DNA of 64,000 nucleotides from Austwickia chelonae NBRC 105200. Lineage in GTDB: Bacteria > Actinomycetota > Actinomycetes > Actinomycetales > Dermatophilaceae. The notes beneath the pieces were generated by a model. The model was not told the origin of the DNA and did not search any database. It saw nothing but the letters and a program-made list of their open reading frames with translations. The stretch is from NCBI RefSeq assembly GCF_000298175.1, contig NZ_BAGZ01000008.1, positions 186,001 to 250,000 of the forward strand, read 5' to 3'. Of the stretch, positions 47,835 to 56,588 are shown in pieces. Position numbers and translations under genes: made by a program. Each line of letters opens with the position of its first letter. The stretch's first letter is position 1.

Positions 47835-48632
47835 ATGGCCGACAACACCTCAGGACGCAGCCACCGGTGGGCCGCACTGCTCGACCTCCTCAGCGAACGC
47901 GGACGGCTCAGCGTCACCGAGGCCTGCGCCGAACTCGGCGTCTCCGAAGCCACCATCCGCCGCGATTTCGGGCTGCTCGCCGACCAACAACTCGCCACCC
48001 GCACCCACGGCGGCGTCGTCGCCACCACCGTCGCCTACGACCTACCGGCCCGCTACCGCTCCTCCACCCCCGACGACGCCAAGAGCCGGATCGCCCAACG
48101 AGCCGCCGACCTCCTCCCCGCCGGCGCTGTCGTCGGACTCAACGGCGGAACCACCACCACCGACGTCGCCCATCGCATCGCCAGCCGACCCGACCTCGCC
48201 CAGCACGAGACCGCCACCCTCACCGTCGTCACCAACGCCCTCAACATCGCCGGACAACTCGTCCTGCGTCCCTACCTCCGCTGCGTCAGCCTCGGCGGCA
48301 TCGCCCGACCCGAGTCCTACGAAGTCACCGGCCCCCTCGCCGCATCAGTCATGGAACAACTCTGGCTCGACGTCGCCATCCTCGGTGTCGCCGCCTTCTC
48401 CGCCCGGAACGGAGCCACCTGCGGACACGAAGAAGAAGCTGCGATCGGACGCATCATGGCCGAACGCTCCGACCGGGTCGTCGTCGTCGCCACCGGCGCC
48501 AAGATCGGACGCCACGCCTTCGCCCGCATGATCGACAGCGACGACATCGACACCCTCGTCACCGACGACAGCGCCGACCCGGAAGAACTCACCGCGCTCC
48601 AGGAAAAAGGAACGGAGATCATCCTGGCCTGA
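47835..48632 (+). CDS. DeoR-family sugar-phosphate-responsive repressor
   Basis: 265 aa. N-terminal HTH (LSVTEACAELGVSEATIRRDFGLLADQQLATRTHGG), then the sugar-phosphate sensor domain with GLNGGTTTTDVAHRI, TVVTNALNIA, VSLGGIARPESYEVTG and the TCGHEEEAAIGRIMAERS block. ATG 47835 follows AGGAG by 7 bases. It sits between the catabolic genes and the glycosidase/ABC operon and is the obvious regulator of both; an aminosugar or tagatose phosphate would be the inducer. Confidence 0.93.
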   Translation: MADNTSGRSHRWAALLDLLSERGRLSVTEACAELGVSEATIRRDFGLLADQQLATRTHGGVVATTVAYDLPARYRSSTPDDAKSRIAQRAADLLPAGAVVGLNGGTTTTDVAHRIASRPDLAQHETATLTVVTNALNIAGQLVLRPYLRCVSLGGIARPESYEVTGPLAASVMEQLWLDVAILGVAAFSARNGATCGHEEEAAIGRIMAERSDRVVVVATGAKIGRHAFARMIDSDDIDTLVTDDSADPEELTALQEKGTEIILA

Positions 48633-48676
48633 ACGAGCCCGGAACCGAACCGGCCCACCCGATCAGGTCAAGGCCC

Positions 48677-50005
48677 TCACCCGAGCAGAACCCTCCCCAG
48701 GTCCGGGGCAGGCTCACGCGGCGAGAACGCCGTGAGCGTGTTGAACCCGGCCTGCAAGGGCAGACGTCGCTTCGCCACCGAGAAAGAACCCCGGAAGGAA
48801 CCCGAACCCAGCCTCCCCAGATCGACGACATCCCGGCCGTTCACCTGCAGATACAACGGACGGGCCTCGGCGCAACGGTACTCGACCCCGACCTCGTGGA
48901 ATCCGGCCCGAGGCACCCACAGATGCCGTAAGGACACGTGATTACCCACCCCGCCACCCAGATGCCGGGTCACATGGTTCCGGGCGCGCGCCGTCCCCGC
49001 GAGATAGCCGTCGCTCCACCACGTCCGCCACGGGAAAGCGGGGACGCGCTGGTATGCCCGGAAGTAGTCGATCTCGAAGGTCTTCGGATACGGGACGGTC
49101 GGGTCGAAAGGACCGGACCATGACGTGGGGCGCGTCTTCTCGTACACGCCGAGGAGCGTCAGCAGCGGGTAGTCCGGCGCCCGCCGTTGACGGCAGGTCA
49201 CCGCGCCGTCCAAGGTGAACAGCAGATGGTTCTCCTCCCACTCCATGCCGAAGACGTGGTAGTCCTGCGAATAGTCCACGCCGGGGGCCCCGATCTTCTT
49301 CGGCAGTCCCCACATCAGCAGTCTGCGGTCGTGCCAGGCGTGGAAGGCGATCTGTCCTCGAGAGGCTCGGTTCCGTCCGAAGAATTCGAAGATGTCGATC
49401 TCCGCAGCCTGACCGGACGTCGACCCGTCACCGTCCGCCTTGTCCTGGTTGGCGCCGATCATCCACCACGCCGAATGCAGTCCTCCGCCGGGGGCGACCT
49501 TCGCACGCAGCTCGAAATAGCCGTATTTCTGCAGATAGTTCCGTTGCGGAGTCTCGTGATGGTGCACGCCCGAGTAATCGGCCCATCGGTGCAGATGGTC
49601 GCGTTCGTAGCTCTGGAAACTCGACACCTTGGTGTACGGATCCTTCACCGCGTCCCATCCGGGCATGTCCTTCTCGATCTGCAACCGCAGTGCGGACGGA
49701 CCGTGGGCGTACCGGGCCTTGGTGCGGTCGGGGGTGCTCCAGTGCGGCAGATAATGGTCCACCCAGAGTTTCTGGTTGTGCCCTCCCGCGAACTCGTCGC
49801 TCGCGGTGAGGAGATAACCCGGACGGTTCGGGGTGGTCCGATCGATCAGTTCACTCTGGAAACGGCACTCAGGGAGCGGTTCCTTCACCGAGAACCGGGG
49901 GATTCCAGCTGAGGCGGCGGCTGAAGGGGCGCCCTGCGGTCGGGAGCCCAGCAGCGCTCCGGTGCCGAGCGCCGCAGCCCCCTGCAGGAATGATCGTCTC
50001 TTCAT
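48677..50005 (-). CDS. Tat-exported GH16-family glycoside hydrolase with C-terminal beta-sandwich module
   Basis: 442 aa. Twin-arginine signal MKRRSFLQGAAALGTGALLG. The GH16 beta-jelly-roll has the catalytic EIDIFE motif (nucleophile Glu202, Asp204, acid/base Glu207). GYLLTASDEFAG and YGYFELRAKVAPGGGLHSAWW are typical GH16 strands. Residues about 345-442 form an extra beta-sandwich resembling CBM35/CBM6 modules (VPRAGFHEVGVEYRC, LYLQVNGRD). The substrate is unknown; in this locus a galactan or host glycan endo-galactosidase is more likely than a beta-glucanase. Last gene of the operon; ATG follows GAGGAGA. Confidence 0.88.
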   Translation of the reverse strand: MKRRSFLQGAAALGTGALLGSRPQGAPSAAASAGIPRFSVKEPLPECRFQSELIDRTTPNRPGYLLTASDEFAGGHNQKLWVDHYLPHWSTPDRTKARYAHGPSALRLQIEKDMPGWDAVKDPYTKVSSFQSYERDHLHRWADYSGVHHHETPQRNYLQKYGYFELRAKVAPGGGLHSAWWMIGANQDKADGDGSTSGQAAEIDIFEFFGRNRASRGQIAFHAWHDRRLLMWGLPKKIGAPGVDYSQDYHVFGMEWEENHLLFTLDGAVTCRQRRAPDYPLLTLLGVYEKTRPTSWSGPFDPTVPYPKTFEIDYFRAYQRVPAFPWRTWWSDGYLAGTARARNHVTRHLGGGVGNHVSLRHLWVPRAGFHEVGVEYRCAEARPLYLQVNGRDVVDLGRLGSGSFRGSFSVAKRRLPLQAGFNTLTAFSPREPAPDLGRVLLG

Positions 50006-50015
50006 CGTGTTCTCC

Positions 50016-51677
50016 TCAGGGACTTTTCCGGTGGCGGGAGGAGGGGGTGCCCGACGGCGGTCGTGCAGTGGCAGATACGAGGGTGAGTGCGTGCGATCTG
50101 AGATGGTGGAGCCGCGCCGGTGAGGGGCTGGGGGTGTGGAAACCTCGGGCGATGTCCTCGGCGAGGAGTCGACGGGTCGCTTCGTCGCCGTGGACTTCGG
50201 CGACGGCCTCCCACAGGGCGAGGTCGTCCCAGGCCGCGGACAGGGCACGGTGACGCAGACTCGGCAGCGCTTGTCGGCCCGGACCGGGGTAGACGACGAA
50301 GGCGTCGCCGGAGAGGAAGGCGCCTCCGGCGGCGGTTTCCTGCCACGGGTCGACCGGACGTCGTCCGAACTGGGTCCGGTAGAAGTTGAACCCCCAGTGG
50401 AGGAATCCCTCCGCCCGGTGTCCGTGCAAGTGGAGGGCCAGGGCTCGATGGCGGGTCATCGGTTGAGCGATGAACCGGTTCGCCACCGCGCGGCACTGGG
50501 AGACGCAGTGATATACCCATCGCGCCGGGTGCCCTTGCGCGAGAAAGCTTTCCACGTGATCGGTCGCGACGATGGGTTCGTCGACGAGGTCGAGGAACGA
50601 CGGATCGGACAGGGCGTCGACCGTGCGGGCGCCGACCAGTAGATCAGCCACCACGGACCGGGCGGCGGCATAGGCCGCCCGATGCTCGGGCCGGGGTTCG
50701 TCGGAGATGTGCCAGAGCACCGGTCCGCCCCAGGCCCGGTCCAGATAGGAACGCAGGAAGGGCACCAGGGCTTCGAGGAAACCGCGGTATGACGGATCGG
50801 TCGCAGGAGTGCCCCATCCGAACCGTGGCTCACCGTCGACGACGAACCGGGGTGTGGCCTCGGCGCCCCACTGGGTGAACAGATGGGGCACCTCGAAGTG
50901 GGTGAACCCGTGTCTCTTCAGGCCCTGTACCCACCGGTCGAGGCGGGTCGTCCCGAATTCCCAGTGTCCGTCCTGCTCGTGGAGATCCAACAGCTGGGAG
51001 GTGGTGCGATAACGTCCGGGGGCGATGTCCAGCATCGGGGTCCACAGCGGGGACAGCAGGCCGGTCACCCCCATGTCGGCGGCAGCGGCCTGGAAGGAGT
51101 CGACGGCTCGCCAATGACCCGGTGACCACATGTCGTCCTGGTAGAACTCGGCGAGGCAATCGGCGTGGAACCATTCGACATGGGCCACCCGGGACGGCCG
51201 AGGAATACTGTCGACCACGCGGAGCGGCACCTGTTCCACCGCGACCGGGGAACCGGACACTTCCACCTCGACCTGTACCTGATGTTCTCCGGGTTCCTGC
51301 AGGTGCAGGTCGACCCAATAGGCATTCCATCCTGCCGAGGGCAGTTCGTCCGGCCGCACCGGTAGCAGGACGTCGGGGTAGAGGCCGGGAATGTCGTCGA
51401 TCCATTCCTCGTCGTGGTCGCGCCACGTCGGAACCTGAACCGGGACCATGCCGACCTGATGGACGACCGGGTGGGCAGCGACCGTGGTCACTCGCACGCT
51501 GGGGGTGCCGGGGGGCCGATCCTGCGCGGTGGCGGGAGGACGGACCGCCACCTGGAAGGAAATCCGCTGTCCGAGTCTTCCGGCGAGGGGTGTCCTCCGG
51601 TCCAGGGGACGCGGTGCGAGGTGGGTGCGGATCTTCTCCAGGTCGTCGCAGAGCACCACCGTCCATCGGTTGTTCAT
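50016..51677 (-). CDS. GH123-like (DUF4091) glycoside hydrolase
   Basis: 553 aa, no signal peptide. A beta-sandwich N-terminal domain (about 1-160) precedes a TIM-barrel DUF4091 domain. Adjacent Asp326-Glu327 in LWHISDEPRPEH match the catalytic Asp-Glu pair of GH123 beta-N-acetylgalactosaminidases. WGFNFYRTQFGRRPVDPW near the C-terminus is typical of DUF4091. Predicted to act in the cytosol on oligosaccharides taken up by the ABC importer. Overlaps the upstream permease gene by 4 bases (51674-51677). GalNAc specificity is inferred from family and context. Confidence 0.82.
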   Translation of the reverse strand: MNNRWTVVLCDDLEKIRTHLAPRPLDRRTPLAGRLGQRISFQVAVRPPATAQDRPPGTPSVRVTTVAAHPVVHQVGMVPVQVPTWRDHDEEWIDDIPGLYPDVLLPVRPDELPSAGWNAYWVDLHLQEPGEHQVQVEVEVSGSPVAVEQVPLRVVDSIPRPSRVAHVEWFHADCLAEFYQDDMWSPGHWRAVDSFQAAAADMGVTGLLSPLWTPMLDIAPGRYRTTSQLLDLHEQDGHWEFGTTRLDRWVQGLKRHGFTHFEVPHLFTQWGAEATPRFVVDGEPRFGWGTPATDPSYRGFLEALVPFLRSYLDRAWGGPVLWHISDEPRPEHRAAYAAARSVVADLLVGARTVDALSDPSFLDLVDEPIVATDHVESFLAQGHPARWVYHCVSQCRAVANRFIAQPMTRHRALALHLHGHRAEGFLHWGFNFYRTQFGRRPVDPWQETAAGGAFLSGDAFVVYPGPGRQALPSLRHRALSAAWDDLALWEAVAEVHGDEATRRLLAEDIARGFHTPSPSPARLHHLRSHALTLVSATARPPSGTPSSRHRKSP

Positions 51678-52480
51678 CCTTTGACCCCGGTGCTCGCCAC
51701 GCCTTCGACGAAGGCTTTCTGGAGGAGGACGTACACCAGGAAGGGCACGGTGAACGCGATGGTCGTGCCGGCCATGACCATCCCGTACTGAGTCTCGAAG
51801 GAACCCTTGAGTTGTGCGACCGCCAGGGTGACCGTGCGCATCGAGTCGTCGTTGACGGAGACCAAGGGCCACAGGAAATCGTTCCAGGTGGTGAGGAAGG
51901 TGAACACGGTCAGGGTCACCAGGACCGGCCGGATGATCGGCAGCACGATCGACACGAAGATCTGACGGTCGGAGGCCCCGTCGATCCGGGCGGCCTCGAA
52001 GAGCGAGACCGGGATGGACACCATGAACTGGTGGATGAGGAAGACGCCGAAGGCGTTGACGACCGGCAGCGCCAGCGAGAGGTAGCCGCCGAGCAACCCG
52101 GCCTCACGAAAGATCAGGAAGAGCGGGATCATCGTGACCTGGCTGGGGATCATCATGGTGAGCAGGTAGACCGCGAAGAGCGTCTTCGACCCGGGGAAGG
52201 GTCGAACGGCGAAACCGTAGGCGGCTGTTGCGCAGACGATGTTGTTCAGGGCGCACGCTATCAACACGACGACCGTGGTGTTGACCAGCGCCTGACCGAA
52301 TCCGTGCACGGTCATCAGGTCGGCGAAGTTGCCGAAGGTGAGCGCGTCGGGGTCGATCTCGAAACGCAGGGTGGTCGTCCGTTGGAAAGCGGTCAGGAGC
52401 ATCAGCACGAACGGAAGAGCGGCCGAGATCACCAGGAGTGCGGTCGCGGCCCAGAGAACTATGCGGCTGAGGCGTCCCAT
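51674..52480 (-). CDS. Carbohydrate ABC transporter permease (MalG-type)
   Basis: 268 aa, six membrane segments. The cytoplasmic coupling motif EAARIDGASDRQIFVSIVLPIIRP (EAA loop) contacts the ATPase. ATG 52480 is one base after the stop of the MalF-type permease. No ATPase gene is in the operon, so a shared MsiK-type ATPase encoded elsewhere is expected, as is common in actinobacteria. Confidence 0.94.
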   Translation of the reverse strand: MGRLSRIVLWAATALLVISAALPFVLMLLTAFQRTTTLRFEIDPDALTFGNFADLMTVHGFGQALVNTTVVVLIACALNNIVCATAAYGFAVRPFPGSKTLFAVYLLTMMIPSQVTMIPLFLIFREAGLLGGYLSLALPVVNAFGVFLIHQFMVSIPVSLFEAARIDGASDRQIFVSIVLPIIRPVLVTLTVFTFLTTWNDFLWPLVSVNDDSMRTVTLAVAQLKGSFETQYGMVMAGTTIAFTVPFLVYVLLQKAFVEGVASTGVKG

Positions 52481-52481
52481 G

Positions 52482-53354
52482 TCATCGGTCCCGACGTCGG
52501 AAGAACAGATGTTGTGCCGCAGAAGCGGCCGCGATGATCATGAGGAGCACCATCGCCATGGCGGAGGCGTAGCCCATGTCGAAGCTCTTGTACGCCGACT
52601 CGTAGACCGCCATGACGATCGTGGAGGTGGCGCCGCCGGGACCACCTCCGGTCATGGCGTATACCAGGTCGAAGACCTGGAATGACCAGATGGTGGAGAG
52701 CACCGTCACCAGGAAGACGACCGGACGCAGCCCGGGAACGGTGATGTGCAGGAACTGCCGCCATCCGCCCGCGCCGTCGACCTGGGCGGCTTCGTAGAGC
52801 TCGCGGGGGATGTCGAGGATGCCTGCGTAGAAGATGACCAGGAAGTAGCCGAGGTTCTTCCACACGGAGACGAGAGCCACGCAGAACAAGGCCGTGTTCG
52901 GGTCGCCGAGGAAATTGATCGAGGCGAGCCCGAGACGGCGCAGGACGGTGTTGAAGAAACCGCTGCCTGGGGCAAGCATGTACTGCCAGACCGTGCCCAC
53001 CAGGACCAGGGAGGCGACGACCGGGACGAAGAGCACCGAGCGCACCATCCGGTTGAGGAGGAGCCACCGGGTGTCGACCAGGAGCGCTGCTATGCCCATC
53101 GGGATCACGGTCTGCAAGGGAACCGCGATCAGGGTGAAGATCGCGGTGTTCACGAGTGCGGCGGAGAAATGAGGGTCGTCGAGCAGTTTCTCGTAGTTGG
53201 CGGCACCGGTGAACCGGGGGCTGTCGAAACCGGAGTAGTCGGAGAAGCTCAGTCCGGCTGACATCACCATCGGGGCGATCGCGACGACGGTGATGACGAT
53301 CAACGACGGTGCCACGTACCACAGACCTGTCCACCGGCGTTGTCGGATGCCCAT
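52482..53354 (-). CDS. Carbohydrate ABC transporter permease (MalF-type)
   Basis: 290 aa, six membrane segments. N-terminal RRWTGLWYVAPSLIVITVVAIAPM and EAA loop YEAAQVDGAGGWRQFLHITVPGLRP are characteristic. It pairs with the downstream MalG-type permease to form the channel. It starts 69 bases after the binding-protein gene. Confidence 0.94.
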   Translation of the reverse strand: MGIRQRRWTGLWYVAPSLIVITVVAIAPMVMSAGLSFSDYSGFDSPRFTGAANYEKLLDDPHFSAALVNTAIFTLIAVPLQTVIPMGIAALLVDTRWLLLNRMVRSVLFVPVVASLVLVGTVWQYMLAPGSGFFNTVLRRLGLASINFLGDPNTALFCVALVSVWKNLGYFLVIFYAGILDIPRELYEAAQVDGAGGWRQFLHITVPGLRPVVFLVTVLSTIWSFQVFDLVYAMTGGGPGGATSTIVMAVYESAYKSFDMGYASAMAMVLLMIIAAASAAQHLFFRRRDR

Positions 53355-53423
53355 GAGGTTCCCTCCTTCGGGGCCGATGTGCTTCGGGCGACGGGCGACG
53401 GCGCAGACTCCCGTACCGGGCGA

Positions 53424-54662
53424 TCACTTCTTCAATGCCGCATTTCCTTCTTTGGCCGCATCCTTCATGGCTTGTTCCGGTGTCTTCTCCCCACCCAACA
53501 TCTGTTGGAGATTCTTGTAGAGGGCGTTGTAGGCGGGCGCGCCGTTGGTGATCACCGGGAGTGCGTGAAGGATGTCCTTCTGTTCGGTGTAGATGTCTGC
53601 GAATTCTTTGTCGTACGCCTTCTTTGCGTCTTTACCGATCGGCGGGAAATGCATTCGTTCGCGGAACTTGTCCGCCTGGGGGCCTTTGGTGAGGAAATCC
53701 ATCAGCGATGCGCACAGCTTCTTGTCGGCGCATTTGTCGAGCATCACGAGTGAGTCGGTGGCGATGAAGGTTCCCTCGCGTCGGTCCTTCAAGGACGCGG
53801 TGAATCCGTAGTTGAGGCCGGCTTTCTTCAGCTGCGGGGCGTGTGCTTCGGTGTCGAGCATGAAGGCAGCTTTTCCGGTGTGGAACTCCTTGTGTGCGGT
53901 GTCGGGGGTCGTTCCGGTGGCCTCGGCGGGTAGATATCCTTTGGTTTTGAGGTCGTTGATGAAGGTTGCGGCTCTGATGGCTTCGGGGGAGTCGAACCTG
54001 GTGGCCGTCCCCTCTGCATTGAACAGCTCTCCTCCGGCTTGCCAGAGGAAGGGGAAGAACTGGGCATTCAAGGTGCCGCGGGAGGGGTCTCCCCAGGCGC
54101 CGACGAACGGGGTGACCCCGGCGTTCTTCAGTTTTTCGCAGACGGCCAGGAACTCTTCCCATGTGGTGGGCGGTTGCGCGTCCGCCTTGGCCAGCAGGTC
54201 TTTGTTGTAGAACATGACGCGTGCTCCTCCTACGGCGAAGGGCAGGGCGTACTGTTTTTCACGGATTTTCCCCTTGTCGAGGAAAATGAGATTCGATTTC
54301 TGTGTGTCGGACAAGTGGCTGTCGAGATCGACAACTTTTTTGCGGGAGATGTAGTCGCCGAGCATCTCGAAATACATATAGCCGACGTCAGGCCCTTTAC
54401 CCGAGGTCACTCCTGTCATGTACTTCGTCTCGTAGGAATCCCACGGCACGACGGTGACATCGACCTTCACTTTGTGTTCGTCGGCGAAGGGTTTGACGAT
54501 CTCGTCCCACATGGCCTTGTCCTGGTTGTCCGAGGCCAGGGGCGGGACCCACACGGTGAGGCTTTCCATCTTCCCGCTCGTTCCGGTGGATCCGGAGCAG
54601 GCTGCCAGCCCGGGTGCCAGCAGGGTCAGGGCGGTTAGGGCGGCCAGTGTGCGAACCCTCAT
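53424..54662 (-). CDS. Sugar-binding lipoprotein of an ABC importer (family 1)
   Basis: 412 aa. Lipobox LAAC with modified Cys22 after a short hydrophobic signal. Extracellular solute-binding family 1 features: LTVWVPPLASDN, YALPFAVGGARVMFYNKDLL, PPTTWEEFLAVCEKLK and FATGKAAFM-like FHTGKAAFMLDTEAH. Captures oligosaccharide released by the secreted GH16 enzyme and hands it to the permease pair. The start overlaps the GH27 stop (54659-54662). Somewhat lower GC and Lys-rich compared with neighbours. Confidence 0.94.
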   Translation of the reverse strand: MRVRTLAALTALTLLAPGLAACSGSTGTSGKMESLTVWVPPLASDNQDKAMWDEIVKPFADEHKVKVDVTVVPWDSYETKYMTGVTSGKGPDVGYMYFEMLGDYISRKKVVDLDSHLSDTQKSNLIFLDKGKIREKQYALPFAVGGARVMFYNKDLLAKADAQPPTTWEEFLAVCEKLKNAGVTPFVGAWGDPSRGTLNAQFFPFLWQAGGELFNAEGTATRFDSPEAIRAATFINDLKTKGYLPAEATGTTPDTAHKEFHTGKAAFMLDTEAHAPQLKKAGLNYGFTASLKDRREGTFIATDSLVMLDKCADKKLCASLMDFLTKGPQADKFRERMHFPPIGKDAKKAYDKEFADIYTEQKDILHALPVITNGAPAYNALYKNLQQMLGGEKTPEQAMKDAAKEGNAALKK

Positions 54663-55966
54663 CGTTCGTCTCCTCGGGGGGATGCCGGCTGGGCCGGGGC
54701 GGGGTGCTCTGCGGGGGACCGACCTCGGTCGGGGGATGGCTGATCGGGGACGGCGAGGAGGACGTCGTGAGGATCGACCGCACGGTCCTCCACGGCGGTA
54801 CCGGTCCAGATGTCACGGAGCGGACCGGTCACCGGAAGACGGATCGCCATTTCGTGGGGGTCCCGGGTGCGTAGGGTCGTGCCGTCCCAGGTGACGTGCA
54901 CGGGTTCACGGCCTGTGGCGATGACGGCCACGGCATGTCGGCCCCGGGCGAGGGGACGGGTCCAGATCTCGTGGGTGTCCTCTCTGAGCAGACGGTTCCC
55001 GGGCCGTCCCGCCGGGTCCTGGTCGATGGCGATGACGCCGGGATTCGTCAGCACGGAGGACACCCATTCGGGCATCGTCCGGAGGTCGTTGCCGGCCATC
55101 AGTGGTGAGGCGAGCAATGACCACAGGGTCAGATGGGTGCGACATTCGGCGGCGGTGAGTTCTCCGTTGCCGACCTGCAGCATGTCCAGGTCGTTCCACC
55201 CTCCGGGTCCGGCATATCGGCCGATGAATCGGCTGTTGTGGGCGATGCCCAGGATGGATTCCCAGGTGGGCAGGATGTCGGGGGTGGTCCGCCAGGAGTG
55301 GGCCGTGCCGGGGGCCCACTCCCAGGGATTGCTCCGGCCGTACTCGGAGATGGAGTAGATCCCCGGCCAGCCGAGGTCGTCGATCACGGACCGCATCCTG
55401 GTGAAGGCACTCCGATAGTCCAGCCCGGTGCCGGACCGGTGGGCTTCGCACCAGTCGTACTTGAGGTAGCCGATGCCCCAGTCGGCGAATTGGGTCATGT
55501 CCTGCTGTTCGTGGCCGTAGGAGCCCAGCCCTTCCCCGGTGTATTGGTCGTAGATCATCGCGCAGGTCTGGCGGCCTGGGGAGGCGTAGATCCCCAGGGT
55601 CAGTCCACGCCGCTCGGTTTCTTCGACCAGGGCCGGGATGCCGCTGGGAAAACGGTGGGGGTCGCTGGCCAGGCGTCCGTGTCGGTCGCGTCGGGGTGCT
55701 TGCCAGCCGTCGTCGATCACCAGGTAGCGGTATCCGGCGTCGCGTAGGCCGGTGCTGGCCATGGCGTCGGCCATCGCGATCACCATCGTCTCGTCGATGG
55801 CGGTGCGGAAGGCGTTCCAGGTGCACCACCCCATGGGTGGGGTGGCGGCGATCGTTCCTTTTCCGGGGGTGGACATCGTCGTCCGGTTTGGGGATGGTCG
55901 ATCGGTGGGGGGATCGAGGTGGGTGGGTCGGCGGTGAACAGGTCGGCTGGCGGAGGGCAAGGTCAC
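54659..55966 (-). CDS. GH27 alpha-galactosidase
   Basis: 435 aa retaining glycosidase. TIM barrel from ATPPMGWCTWNAF; nucleophile Asp171 (YLKYDWC), acid/base Asp261 (WNDLDMLQVG), VIDDGWQ and SISEYGRSNPWEWA. The Glu in SEYG is at the position that reads the sugar 2-OH in alpha-galactosidases (alpha-GalNAcases carry a small residue), so galactose specificity is favoured. A C-terminal beta domain and a Pro-rich tail follow. GTG 55966 overlaps the stop of a 33-codon leader frame (GTGA); ATG 55876 is an alternative. No signal peptide, so it is intracellular. Confidence 0.9.
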   Translation of the reverse strand: MTLPSASRPVHRRPTHLDPPTDRPSPNRTTMSTPGKGTIAATPPMGWCTWNAFRTAIDETMVIAMADAMASTGLRDAGYRYLVIDDGWQAPRRDRHGRLASDPHRFPSGIPALVEETERRGLTLGIYASPGRQTCAMIYDQYTGEGLGSYGHEQQDMTQFADWGIGYLKYDWCEAHRSGTGLDYRSAFTRMRSVIDDLGWPGIYSISEYGRSNPWEWAPGTAHSWRTTPDILPTWESILGIAHNSRFIGRYAGPGGWNDLDMLQVGNGELTAAECRTHLTLWSLLASPLMAGNDLRTMPEWVSSVLTNPGVIAIDQDPAGRPGNRLLREDTHEIWTRPLARGRHAVAVIATGREPVHVTWDGTTLRTRDPHEMAIRLPVTGPLRDIWTGTAVEDRAVDPHDVLLAVPDQPSPDRGRSPAEHPAPAQPASPRGDER

Positions 55967-56064
55967 CGGCTCCTGTCGGGCGCGGTGCTATTCGGTGGCG
56001 AGTTGCTGCCGTCGGACAGGATGGCAGCGGCTGGCGTAGCCGTGATCGGTCGTGGATGCACCAT
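55963..56064 (-). CDS. Possible 33-residue leader peptide of the GH27 operon
   Basis: ATG 56064 has GGAGGAGGG directly upstream, the strongest ribosome site in the region. The frame encodes 33 residues rich in Pro, Ser and Ala and ends TGA overlapping the GTG start of the alpha-galactosidase gene (GTGA at 55963-55966). It may serve translational coupling. No known peptide family; could be fortuitous. Confidence 0.4.
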   Translation of the reverse strand: MVHPRPITATPAAAILSDGSNSPPNSTAPDRSR

Positions 56065-56151
56065 TGCCCTCCTCCATCACGAAAAGTGAGGTCACCGTGC
56101 TCTCCCTGAACGCCATTTCTCAGGTGAGCTATTAAGAGCGAATTCGGTTAA

Positions 56152-56171
56152 ATCCAATCATGATCAATCAT
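56152..56171. promoter_or_regulatory. Putative DeoR operator of the glycosidase/ABC operon
   Basis: Tandem 10-base units ATCCAATCAT and GATCAATCAT. The first matches AACCAATCAT (44026) and AACCAATCAA (47799). On the minus strand it covers TTGGAT, a -35 candidate 17 bases from TAATAG. Confidence 0.55.
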
Positions 56172-56524
56172 TGCGTGCCGTGGTTTTGGGGGGAATCGGC
56201 GCGGGACGTGTGTCGGGGACTCCGCCGCAGGTGGCATACGCCATGGAGTATGCGGAGGTCTGCTTCTCGGCACTGCGCGGACCTGGTCCTGTTCACCGGT
56301 TTGGCCGGCCTCTGGGCCCGACCGGCAGTCGTTCCCAGGCGAGTTTCAGGCGCTGACTCACTGCTCGTGACAAGCCCGCGGTGGGGGAAGGCCGACGTGG
56401 CCGCGACGGCCCCCACGGTGCCACTCTTGGGCGAGGCACTTGGAAGAGGGATCGTCTACGCGGGAGGGGCGAAGACCTGACGGCCCTGTCGGTCAAGAGC
56501 AGGCCGCTCGCTCGTCGCACATGT

Positions 56525-56546
56525 GCCGCAGGGGTCCTCCTGCGGC
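56525..56546 (-). terminator. Hairpin downstream of tRNA-Arg
   Basis: 8-bp stem (arms 56525-56532 and 56539-56546, loop GGTCCT). A run of six T on the minus strand lies between it and the tRNA. Possible terminator. Confidence 0.4.
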
Positions 56547-56588
56547 CCCAGCCGACAGAAAAAAGGTCCGACCTGCAGAGATGAGAAG

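Larger units (their letters stand above)
56065..56588. other. Intergenic region upstream of the GH27 operon
   Basis: About 520 bases. It contains the operon promoter, the direct-repeat operator at 56152-56171 and a hairpin at 56525-56546. A plus-strand open frame at 56160-56480 has no ribosome site or recognisable content and is not called. Confidence 0.45.

Noticed and set aside
54906-55829. 307-codon minus-strand frame in another register of the GH27 gene
   Set aside because: Out of frame with the catalytic motifs; Arg/Pro-rich shadow.
56160-56480. 106-codon plus-strand open frame upstream of tRNA-Arg
   Set aside because: Starts inside the putative operator, no ribosome site, no recognisable domain, irregular codon use.
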